Assembly: GCA_013115135.1 (NCBI GenBank)
Contig: JABANP010000038.1
Location: 62,001 to 126,000, forward strand
Reading direction: 5' to 3'
Length of the DNA stretch: 64,000 nucleotides
Origin: Perkinsus olseni
Lineage: Eukaryota; Perkinsozoa; Perkinsida; Perkinsidae
Under the pieces are notes generated by a model. The model was not told the DNA's origin. It was given only the letters and a program-made list of their open reading frames with translations, and ran no database searches. Position 1 is the stretch's first letter; each line of letters starts with the position of its first letter. This document shows positions 43,405 through 53,800 of the stretch, one piece after another. Position numbers and translations under genes: made by a program.

Positions 43405-44530
43405 AGTATCTTAGAGGCACTAAGAGTATCTTAGAGGCACTGAGAGCATTGTAGAGGCACTGAGAGTATCTTAGAGGCACTGAGAGTATCTTAGAGGCAC
43501 TGAGAGCATTGTAGAGGCACTGAGAGTATCTTAGAGGCACTGAGAGTATCTTAGGGGGACTGAGAGTATATTAGAGGCACTGGGAGTATCTTAGAGGCAC
43601 TGAGAGTATATTAGAGGCACTGAGAGTATCTTAGAGGCACTAAGAGTATCTTAGAGGCACTGAGAGCATTGTAGAGGCACTGAGAGTATCTTAGAGGCAC
43701 TGAGAGTATCTTAGGGGGACTGAGAGTATATTAGAGGCACTGGGAGTATCTTAGAGGCACTGAGAGTATATTAGAGGCACTGAGAGTATCTTAGAGGCAC
43801 TGAGAGTATCTTAGAGGCACTGAGAGCATTGTAGAGGCACTGAGAGTATCTTAGAGGCACTGAGAGTATCTTAGGGGGACTGAGAGTATATTAGAGGCAT
43901 TGAGAGTATCTTAGAGGCACTGAGAGCATTGTAGAGGCACTGAGAGTATCTTAGAGGCACTGAGAGTATCTTAGGGGGACTGAGAGTATATTAGAGGCAC
44001 TGAGAGTATCTTAGAGGCACTGAGAGTATATTAGAGGCACTGAGAGTATCTTAGAGGCACTGAGAGTATCTTAGAGGCACTGAGAGTATCTTAGGGGGAC
44101 TGAGAGTATATTAGAGGCACTGAGAGTATCTTAGAGGCACTGAGAGTATATTAGAGGCACTGAGAGTATCTTAGAGGCACTGAGAGTATCTTAGAGGCAC
44201 TGAGAGCATTGTAGAGGCACTGAGAGTATCTTAGAGGCACTGAGAGTATCTTAGGGGGACTGAGAGTATATTAGAGGCATTGAGAGTATCTTAGAGGCAC
44301 TGAGAGTATCTTAGGGGGACTGAGAGTATATTAGAGGCATTGAGAGTATATTAGAGGCACTGAGAGTATCTTAGAGGCACTGAGAGTATCTTAGAGGCAC
44401 TGAGAGTATCTTAGAGGCACTGAGAGTATCTTAGAGGCACTGAGAGCATCTTAGAGGCACTGAGAGCATCTTAGAGGCACTGAGAGCATCTTAGAGGCAC
44501 TGAGAGTATCTTAGAGGCACTGAGAGTATT
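43405..44530. repeat. 20-bp minisatellite, block 2, with higher-order structure
   Basis: About 56 units of the same 20-bp repeat as block 1. Marker variants (GGGGGACTGAGAGTATATT) recur at 43561, 43721 and 43881, that is every 160 bp or eight units, and later at 43981, 44101, 44261 and 44321 with other spacings that are multiples of 20. This points to growth by duplication of multi-unit blocks. The right edge decays through degenerate units to about 44570. Confidence 0.95.
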
Positions 44531-44817
44531 TTAGGGTACTCAGAGTGTTTTTGGGTAGTTGGGAGTATTGCGTAGGTCAGAAAATGGCTGATCAGTAGGG
44601 ACACGTTACCCATCATCACTTCAACTTGCGTTGTTAGACTGTTTGGGTAGTCTTGTAACACCTCATGTCCACAGCGAGGCTCCCTACAATACCACGACGG
44701 GCTAACAGCCTAGTGTCCCTAGCAGATGCATGGTCAGCACAGGTCAGCTAACTGTCACTGCCAAACACCCGTCCTCCGTATCCAGGGAGCATTGACTGAG
44801 GGTTTCGTTCCTCTCAG

Positions 44818-45336
44818 TCCCTGGACTCATCTTCAGCAGCTCCACCCGGCTTTGGGCGATCTTCGCTGCTGTCTGAGATAGCTACCGAAGCCGCGATACG
44901 GAAAGAGAACATTATGGGACCGAACTTCAACGCTGGGGTAAGCGTTTGGCCAGAAGAGGCATCCGGCCCTCCAGCGGCTCGCTACTTACAACCTTCATTT
45001 AACGTCTCGCCATCGCTTCTCAGTTTGTCAAGGACCCGCCCCGGAACCCCTCCTGGAGAGAACGCTCGAAGCCGAGAAATCCGTGAACATGCATTCCTTT
45101 GGATTCCGGTCGGAGACTATGGGAGTCGACCGGAAGTTGATCTCAGGTTACGATTCTACAGCGACCATCTGCCAGTAGTGGCAATGGCGCGTCGGGAAGA
45201 GGAGGGTCGGATGAGGGGGCGAAGTCTCCCACCGTTGGCACGGACAGTTGGAGATAGTTTCGGCATCGCACAGGGTGTTTCAGGGCAGCGATCACAGAGG
45301 AGACCATCGTACATTTCTGTTGAGAGGACATGGTAG
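44818..45336 (+). CDS. Unknown gene, one long exon
   Basis: The open frame begins after a plausible acceptor (CTCTCAG, 44811-44817) and runs to a stop at 45334-45336. It reads AAPPGFGRSSLLSEIATEAA, then FNAGVSVWPEEASGPPAARY, then Arg/Ser/Pro-rich sequence. No family recognised. The composition is typical of a disordered protein segment. Upstream exons were not found, and the minisatellite lies 290 bp away. Confidence 0.35.
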   Translation, partial: SLDSSSAAPPGFGRSSLLSEIATEAAIRKENIMGPNFNAGVSVWPEEASGPPAARYLQPSFNVSPSLLSLSRTRPGTPPGENARSREIREHAFLWIPVGDYGSRPEVDLRLRFYSDHLPVVAMARREEEGRMRGRSLPPLARTVGDSFGIAQGVSGQRSQRRPSYISVERTW

Positions 45337-45590
45337 GCATCACTGCGAGGCTGGCTCTCCCGTATGATGTCTGAAGCGACGCCCGATCTTCTAGCGGAAA
45401 ACTTGCACCGACAGGAAATCTTTCTTCCTGATCAGTTCCAAAAATGTCGTATCTGGAGTGCGGCCTACACCTTTCACATTCACTCAAGTTGACCAGAGGT
45501 GGGAGGGTCTCCCGTTGTGTAGCGTGTGTGTGCGCAACGGGAGATGACGTCTTTCCAGGCCATTCGCCGGAGGCTACCATGGAGGGTTTA
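45337..45590. other. Nothing recognised
   Basis: Short frames only, between the unknown exon and the decayed fragment to the right. Confidence 0.3.
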
Positions 45591-45599
45591 TTTATTGTT

Positions 45600-45867
45600 G
45601 ATAAGATTCTGTCAATTATCACGCCCCGATTCCGTCGGCCGTGTCTAAGATTCCTCCGCTGCAGAAATGAATCATGGCTTACGCTGTTGTTGTCATAACG
45701 ATCAACGCCGCTTGGTTCGAGTGCTTGTCATTCACGGTAGCTTCGCAAGGTATCGAGTCCGATGCATGAACTCGGGTATCGGGATGAATGTAATCAGCCG
45801 TGAAGAGACGAGTCCTCTCAATGGGCCATTTCCTTGCGACCCGCCATCACCGCAGTGGCTGCTTTAG
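45600..45867 (+). pseudogene. Decayed copy of the first exon of the secreted coiled-coil gene
   Basis: The run CCATTTCCTTGCGACCCGCC and the following CACCGCAGTGGCTGC (near 45826-45862) match the start of the gene at 50805 (CCATTTCCTTGCGACATGCC at 50820). The match lies in a frame without the expected ATG and continues into unrelated sequence. It is best seen as a relic of a second copy of that gene. Confidence 0.45.
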
Positions 45868-46848
45868 GCCGGTTACTTCTAGGCCGGAAGTTTCAAGTTA
45901 GATTCTCAGTATAAATCGCAGGATGTCGTTCTGAGATGGAACTTCAGCCTGTGGATAGTAGGTTAGTGCAGCTCGGAATCCCAACAAGTGATGGAATCTC
46001 CCACGAAGGAGCGTTACACAAGGAGTCATTAACGAGGTTCAGAGGCCGTCAGAGGGTGCTGATCCGTATACCGTATCGAGTCTGTTTTCGTCAGCCTAGC
46101 GAGATATTATAGCGACTCGCTATAATATCCCGCTACTCGCTATTAGCGAGTCCCGTTACTCGTGTAACGCAAGGACCAGCTTCCTGGGGAGAAGTGAAAC
46201 GTAGACTGGGAAACCCAATCGTTGAGGGTGTGTAGCCGGACTACGTCAACGAGTGAGCTCGTTAGTCGCCTATCTACGGAACCCGAGGCATGCTCGATGC
46301 GGACGAGTGGTTGGAGAACGCACCTCGCCGGAGGAACGTTACGTATGGACCCGAACCACAGGCAGGTAGCTTCCGTTAGCGCGGCGGAGAGCGGAGGTGA
46401 ATACTGAACGGCTGTCGGCCCGACTGGGTTGAGGAAGCAACGGAGTTACTTTACGTTTCGCGTCCGCCCTTGCGGTCAGACCTGGGAGTCCCAGGCAGCT
46501 CTGGAAAATGGTGAGCGCTAGGCCTACGGTGAGTTTGACCGCACGTCGCGCCGAACAAGCCCTCGTCCTCCCACAAAATCAGTCGCCAGCTCCACTGTGA
46601 ATCACAGTCTGTGATGCTAAGTCTCTTATACTCTATTCAGAGTAGTAGGTATTGCCCATTGCGCCTGCAACTAGCTCTAGAAGTGGCCCCTTCCAAACCT
46701 TCAAGGTCGTGCAAGAGTACGCCGAAAGTGTGTACTTTTCGGCGGCCTTAGACGGCTCCTCTGAATCCTGGCCAGTTAACCTTCCACTCGCTATCAATGA
46801 CGCGGGGATCACTGGCCTCCACACATAGCGCTACAAAAACCCCAAGCA
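45868..46848. other. Gene-poor stretch
   Basis: No supported gene. It holds the AT-rich hairpin at 46103-46129 and several GTTACTCG/CGAGTAACG-like words near it. The segment 46190-46560 is GC-rich without a clear frame; I considered and could not support a structural RNA there. Confidence 0.35.
46103..46129. repeat. Perfect 12-bp inverted repeat with 3-nt loop
   Basis: GATATTATAGCG, ACT, CGCTATAATATC. It can form a strong hairpin or cruciform. Related words (CTCGCTATTAGCGAG) follow directly at about 46135-46150. Role unknown. Confidence 0.8.
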
Positions 46849-47275
46849 GAGGTTGGGAGTGTGAACAGTGAGGGGATCTGCCCTGACCTCTTCGTCCTTC
46901 AACAGTGTTAGAGCCAGCAAGTAGGCAGTAACCTGTGTTTGTCGCCAAGTAGTTGTTGGAAGTCAGCACGGTTCAGTAGGGCACGAGAGCTGCCCGACTT
47001 AATACCTACTCTGGGTTGAGTCAGCAGTCTCTAGTATCCTACCTCCGCATACAGGAAGCGGAGGGCTGAGTCGAGCTCGCATGCGCCACTATTACAGCCA
47101 CAACGTTCATGGCCGTACCTACTGCTAACCCATGGCAAGCTCTAGCATTGAACTACCGCGGCTTCCTTGTAATCTTTGGCGCGCGAGTTCTTCTTGTGCA
47201 CTTCTACGCTCTGTGAGGTAGTTCCGCTCACGCCGATCCTCCTGCGCAGAATTGCTACCACTAACCTCGCGCGCC
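46849..47275 (+). repeat. Dispersed ~430-bp repeat, copy 1
   Basis: Begins GTTGGGAGTGTGAACAGTG and ends near CGATCCTCCTGCGCAGAATT. It matches 60045-60472 along its length with many substitutions and small gaps. No coding frame is shared. It may be a solo LTR or a short non-coding transposon; the ends are not clear enough to decide. Confidence 0.7.
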
Positions 47276-47584
47276 TTGAGTGCGAGTCGTAACCACTCGC
47301 TACGCCGAGTCTCGTGCGCGCATGCTTCCAGATCGCTAAATTTGACTAAGAATGCACCTACCCTAATAGATATCGGTTCAGCGCAGATTAGTGTGGACTC
47401 GGGACGCTCTTCAGCTTATAAGCTTGCAGCCTCCCATCTAGCCGGTCTTCACTAGCCCGAAGCCCAAGACGCACGACAGGGGACTGACACTGGTATCAAG
47501 CAAATATCAAGACTCATAGGTCACTCGAGTATCCATCTGAGATCTTTCAGTTGTGTACTTTTCCGCGCCCTCGTCTCTCACGCA

Positions 47585-48758
47585 ATGAGCAGAGCCCTTG
47601 CTGCGATTATATTCGACGTTGCACTATGTAGTTTGTCTGAGTGCTTGGCGCCGCTGTCCCACACTCCGGCCAGAACTGTGACATTGCCAGTCGAACAAGG
47701 TTTCGTCACAGTCAGCATCGATGGTCAAAAAGTAGAATTTACTGGTGGACTCCGGCGCACACGCTCTCATTGTGTTGGATGGTCACTGGTATGAGGGTAT
47801 GTACGGGAAGGGCGCTTGTGAGAAGTCGGGCTCCGGGTGTTTCTTCTGTCCCGTGGAAGCGCCTTGTGAGTTCTCAGGGGCCGAAGAGAGAACACAATTA
47901 CGCTTCGTAGATGGGACCATGATCGAGAGTATTAGCCGGAGGGGATCGCTGGTGTTAGGCGAACGCGATGCTGTTGATGTCATCTACAAGATTAGCAGAC
48001 CTATGTCGCCTTCCAGACTGTCGATTCCGCGCGGATATTTTGGGTTATCAAGGCTGCCAACTGTCTCACCAAATCAAGAGAGCTTGCTCGAGTCTCTCGT
48101 GCAGCAAAGCGTCATTCAAAGATTATCCTTCACTATCCGACCCAGCAAGGAAAAGCTCGGTCGGTTCATTAGCGGACAGCTAATTCTCGGTGGCACGGTG
48201 AACCTGTCGGAGGCAACCAATTACATGCTTCCGGAGTGGCCTGATGATCCGGTAAATCACCGAGCAATCCCAGCTGTGTGGGTGACGTCGGTGGACTTGC
48301 TTGACGCACGAGGGAGTCCAACGACGGAAGAGGCCACAGGACACCGCCATCACCGATGTTCGTTCCGAGCCGCTCTGGATACGGGGGCTAACAGCATGAA
48401 TCTGCCCCATCCGGGTCTGCTCGAGGATATCGAGAGGGAGCTCATAACGAAAATGCGAGAAAAGGGATACACTGAAGAGCGAATTGGGCGACTGTGGGGG
48501 CGAACAAATAAGGGGTTCGTGCATGTTAGAAGCAAAGCACTGGAGTTCCTCCCGGTGTTGGCGCTTACACTGGGAGGTGGGGAGAATTCGATCCTGATTA
48601 AGATACATCCAAAGCATTACTGTACTCATATTGTTGGCGGATGCTTCATTCTCTTCGTCCAAGAGCATATGTCTGGCTACCTCGGCACGCCGTTCTTTGC
48701 GGCGTACAGTGTCCACGTTGATTACACCAACAACAGGACAGTTCTGCTCGAGAACTAA
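47585..48758 (+). CDS. Secreted pepsin-family (A1) aspartic protease-like, copy 1
   Basis: The start ATG 47585 begins a hydrophobic, signal-like leader, then ARTVTLPVEQGFVTVSIDGQ. After a frame break near 47741 (one extra base in TTTACTGG), the frame from 47745 runs to the stop at 48758. It has the first catalytic motif VDSGAHALIVLDGHWYE, a Cys-rich loop (ACEKSGSGCFFCPVEAPC), RGYFGLSRLP, and the second catalytic motif AALDTGANSMNLP, ending near LGTPFFAAYSVHVDY. Both Asp motifs are intact, so the enzyme could be active if the break is an error. No introns are needed. The loop and length resemble proteases I associate with Perkinsus. Confidence 0.75.
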
Positions 48759-49135
48759 CGCCAACAGACGATGCATGATCATGATGGACCGCTTGTGTGT
48801 CACGATTTGGAGCGATGTTCTGTCGTTAATTTAGATGATCTCTATTGTGTGATGAAGTACAGAAGGACTGTAGAAAGATAGCAATTAGTACGGTCCTCTA
48901 GAGAATTCTCTTGCTAATCACCTGCTCGCGGCTCCCCAGAGCTCCTGTGATCTCACTCGCCTCCAGTACAGAATTAGTGAGCGCGCCCCAGTACTCCCAG
49001 CTGGCAATGAACTTCAGCTCATGTACTTAACCCGAAAGTATCATCGTGCCACCGTTCGTAGGGCGTCGCAATGATCTCTGGTACTCGAGGTAGGGGCCCT
49101 TTGAAAGTTGTATTCTGCATCTCCCTGATTACGCT

Positions 49136-50333
49136 ATGTTGTCGGTCCTTGCAGCGAGTGCCTTCGAGACTGCGCTGCATAGCCTACGTGCTGCCTGGGC
49201 CCGGGTCTTATCCACTCCGGCTACGACTGTGACACTGCCAGTTGAGAAGGGATTTGTCACTGTCAACATCGCTGGTCAGGAAGTTCGGGTATTTTTGGAT
49301 TCTCTGTCGTACGGGCTCATTGTGATGGATGGTCATTGGTACGAAGCGGAGTATGGCGAAGGCGCTTGCGAGGCGCCGGACGCCTCTTGCTATTTCTGTC
49401 CAGTGGAAGATCCTTGTGACTTCACGAAGGAAGAAGAAATAATGACAGCTGATTTTGCAGATGGGACCGCCTTGCAGGGCATCATTCGGAAGGGCCGGCT
49501 GCGTTTGGGTGATGGGCATGAAGCTAGTGATTTCGTCTTCAAGATTGCAAGAGCCGTTTCATGGCCTGGATCGACCAGACCACACGGATTTTTCGGCTTA
49601 TCGATGATGCCACCAAGCTCACGATCGTTCCGTACAAGAACATCGCTGGAGAAAGAAAGTGTGCTCGGATCCCTCTTAAGCCACAACGTGATTCACCGCT
49701 TATCGTACACCCTACGTCCGAACTCGAAGCAAGCTTCTGCGCACTTTTGCGGTCGACTCATCCTCGGGGACTCGATAGACAAGTCTCACAAAGCTAGATA
49801 CGTATTTCCAGAGTGGCCCGATCACCCAAGCTATCACCGAGCAATGCCTGCTCTGTCGGTGTCGACGGTAGAACTACTCGACTCGCAAGGGTCGTGTAAT
49901 GGACGGGAAGAGCTCAACACATCAACACGACGCGTCATTCCTGGTCGGTGTGGATACGGGGTCTCGTAGCATATTCCTGCCCCATCCAGGGGTATTGCAG
50001 GGAATCGAGAGAACGCTCAAGAGAGGGATGAGGGAGCATGGCTACGGAGAAGAGCAAATCGAGCGGAGTTGGCACCTAAATCCTTATGGGGTTGCCTTTG
50101 TTGCCCTGGAGTTTTACAAGTTCCTACCAGTCTTGCGCCTACGACTGGAGGGCGGGAACGATTCTGTCCCGATTGAGATACATCCGATACACTACTGTAC
50201 GTTAGCCAAAGGTGGATACGTTGTGATCTATGTGACCCAAGGAGATCTCGGCACCCTCGGCACACCATTCTTCGTCGCGTACACTGTCCATGTTGACCAC
50301 ACCGACAATACCATAGCTCTACTCAAAAATTAG
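49136..50333 (+). CDS. Secreted pepsin-family (A1) aspartic protease-like, copy 2, altered active site
   Basis: Tandem paralogue 377 bp downstream. ATG 49136 opens a signal-like leader, then ATTVTLPVEKGFVTVNIAGQ. The first active-site motif reads FLDSLSYGLIVMDGHWYE: the Gly after Asp-Ser is Leu. The Cys loop (ACEAPDASCYFCPVEDPC) is kept. A frame break near 49900-49940 separates the second half, which has VGVDTGSRSIFLPHPG with an intact second Asp motif and ends LGTPFFVAYTVHVDH. The changed first motif suggests low or no proteolysis, as in pepsin-fold homologues reused for binding. Confidence 0.72.
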
Positions 50334-50804
50334 CGGCACAGTGGGTGCGGAATATGCTGGTGTTGGTGTTGTGATGGTGAGAGCGATACAGCTGTTGTAG
50401 AGAACCGATCACCCGTTGAGTTTGTAGGAGTGAGTTACGAGGTCATGGCTGCCGCAGTGGTGGACACGACAAACGCCATGCTCATTCAGTGAATAAGAAT
50501 CACCTTCGGGTAGCTCGTGCGGATGTGAGAGGTACCGGGTCGTGTTTATGGTATGTGCATTGGAAGTGAACAGAAACACGAATTATATAACTGAGAGAGT
50601 GATTCTGACCGACCAGACGCACGTGGTCTATCCAATGACAGATTCACGCTCCGGTCATCGCCTCTTGTCATGGTTCTCGTCTTGAGCGAGTACCGTCTTT
50701 TGGCGTCACGGGTTCCACTACTTTCCCGGACAACATCGTCCACGTTTGAGGTCGCCGCGGGTTCATGCGCGTTCGCGAATATCATCAGCCTTGCAGCCAT
50801 AACG

Positions 50805-53800
50805 ATGACTCTCCGATGGACCATTTCCTTGCGACATGCCACCACCGCAGTGGCCGTCCTCTGCTCTGTGACGATGTTGGTGACAACACTCGGAGGATGC
50901 ACCCCACCAGACTGGTCGATGTGCGAATGTGATTGGCGAGACAACTACTGGTTTCATCACATTACCATCCTCGACAGGTGAGGCACCTTATACGTCACAC
51001 TGAGTGACGATACGGAACAACGCGGGCCGACTCTGTCGTAGAATCCTGACAATATCACCGTGACAGCTCACAGAAATCCATACGGACAGCTTTCATGAGC
51101 CGACACTAGGAGCGCTAACGTTCTCCTTTTCCTATGCGGGTGTCGACGCTCTGCTGATCAGCTTCGTGGGGGACCCTTCCGATGGAGGCTTCGTAGCACG
51201 ACTACAGAGTCCTGAGCATCCTCTTCACAAACTGGGTGATGGAACAGGACTGCCCTCATGAGATCCATACCTTCCTGTTCAACCAAGAGGGCAAAAAGTA
51301 GACTGATAAGGAAGGCTAGAACCACCACTCGACTACTGCCATAGATACGCTTTCAACCCCTCAGAGTATAGTGGACCTCGGCCAAGAGGCCTGGAGGGAC
51401 TACAACAGAGAAATGATCAAATGGGCCTGTCCTGTTGGCAATATGGTCCTTCACTTCTGGTACGGTTCCACCATCGTCTAATTGGACAGACAAGAGTGCT
51501 AGGCATTCAGGTGCGTTCATCAATACCTAATTAAACTGAGCGATCCGAACTCTGAGAGGTACGATGATGTTGACGGCCTGAATGAGCAGCTGAGGATGCA
51601 GGGATGGTACCAGGTGAGGATGATCACGAGCAGCTCTCCCCGGCGAAGTGCCCCGCTGTAGCACCTGGACGCTATGCGTCGATTCTTACTGCCCGAAATA
51701 ACGTCCTGCCTTAACCGCACGGCGTTCCCTTTCTGGAGAGACAATGGGAAGGGACTGAAAGACTGGTGGGTCATTCCGTAATGACCGCAGGTTGCCCTCC
51801 TTGTTCGTCGCAGGGCGAATTACTGGGCTGGAGACCCGGAGAAGGGCGAGGAGCCCAGAGTATCGTACAGTCGAACAACAGGAAAAATAGACCTCGCAAG
51901 TGAGACTACACCCACCTTGCGGCACGGTGTCTGGCCAAGAACAGCCGGGAGCATCCTCCAAGGTATGGCCTACGGCGGAGCATCTCTGGTTCATCGTCGG
52001 AAAAGTATCGTGCCGAAGGTGAAGACCTGTACCCCCATGAAGGATCGCACCTGCTGGCCTCAACATTCTCAGTTTGAGTTCATGAGCTGCTAGTGAGTTT
52101 GATATGGCCACGCCCAGCAAGTGTACCCATAGCGGGAGTGCTCAGTTTCTGTTGCGATCCATCCCGTGGTCCCCATGGGGATGAACGCTGTTGGAACGGT
52201 CCCTTCACCTTTGAGCGCTGCTGTCAACAAGACTTCAACGGAGTCATGTGTGAGGTAACCAGCCCCTGTTGGCGATCACGGAGCTGATGACGATCGCATC
52301 AATTTCTGTATTCCTCGGCATACCATGCCCATGACGTACCGAGGCCATCCTTAGGAGATTCGAAAAGAAGAGGAAGGCTGTGTGGACTGTCCCCGATCTT
52401 TGAGCTACTACTGCGATGAGGAGCATAAGTTCAGAATGGTCAAGGCGTGGCACGTCATGAACGAGAGCCTCTTCGCCTACAACGATCAACTCAAGTCATG
52501 CCCTTGACCACCAATCTGTTCGCAAGCGCCGCCACTCAGGAAACTTGGAGAGTTGGAGGAGAAGACGGCCGGCCTTGTCCACAATCTCTCGATCGCCGAG
52601 GCCAAGCTCAATGCATCCGAAAGGGCTCATGCGTACCAACAGGTCGGCAGGAGGCATCTTGCACGGCCTTCGGTATCAGTCGTCCAGGCCCGCCTACTGC
52701 CCCTCGAGCGACACGATCACAATCGACTAGCAATGTTCGCGCTAGCCAGAGCTGAGGCCTCCCTTCATAACATCCTCAATGTCACAATGCCCCCAATACT
52801 TGACAAGTTCGAGTGAGCCCTTGATTGAGGCTTTGTATTTCGGTGGCAATGACTATCGGTAGGACGACCTCCGAGGCACTTACTGCTGCCGAGGAAGCCT
52901 TGGCGATGGCAGTGCGTACCACACGTGACGCTAATCAGACTTTTATTCACAAAACTCGCCGCCTGCGGGCCATACAGGAGAGAGTAGGCGGGTTCGAGCT
53001 CACCAGTCCATCGACTCGGGCCGCCGTTCTACAGCTGCCCGAATTGATTGATGATGAGCTACCTAAGAGGCGGGATGAGTTGAGAGGTGCCGAAGAGGAA
53101 GTTCACTCCGCAGTGGCGCTTTCGAACGCATCGTGTGAGCAGCTCGGTGCTCACAATGTCCATCACGCCCTTTTGTGGCCAGGTAACAGCTCCGACTACT
53201 GGGATACCGTGGCACAACGAGACGCTGCCGGGGTTGCGTATAGAAGGACTGTGTCACAGCTGGAGGAAAGCCAAGGCCGAGCTTGAACGACTGAACGAAA
53301 CGACGGGCATTAGTGGCCTCACCGATCGCCGAGATAGAGCGTGGGAGGCCCTGAACAGAAGCAGGCTTGCTTCGGCCGCTGCCGAGGAGGGACGGGACGC
53401 AGCTGAGGTGACTGTCCAGAAACAAATTGAGATTATAGGTGAGAAAAACCATAGCCTGCGGTGTTATTGGTGGCACTTTGATGTAGCGATGCAGACGGAG
53501 ACGTGTGCGCGGAACGAAAGCTTGGGAATCAAACAGGAGCTTGCCGAGCAGCAGGCGATGGAGGCTAGAGAGGCCGAAGCTAGGCTGCTGGATGAGGTGG
53601 AGGGAAGGTGACGCCAAAATCTTAGGTTAACGACTCTTTCTGAGAGTCGCCATGAAACTGGGAGATCTTGAGATGCTGGGCTCTGCTTTTATTTCAGCAT
53701 CATCGACTGTGACCACGGCGGCTGATGGGGTGGATGCTGCAAAGAGTCGTGGGGTCGGCTGGCAAAGGGCCAGGGAGGAGTTCGCGAGGAACAGCGAGAC

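Noticed and set aside
43325..43540. Repetitive minus-strand frame with LRYSQCLYNALSASKI repeats
   Set aside because: It is the 20-bp minisatellite read as protein (three units equal 20 codons); it is interrupted by stops elsewhere in the array.
42601..44530. CRISPR array
   Set aside because: Units are contiguous 20-bp tandem repeats without unique spacers, in a eukaryotic genome.
44640..44800. Third copy of the 430-bp dispersed repeat
   Set aside because: Only short words such as CCGTATCCAGGGAGC are shared; no continuous alignment could be made.
46190..46600. Possible rRNA or other structural RNA
   Set aside because: The stretch lacks any rRNA core sequence I can recognise and has no clear stem order.
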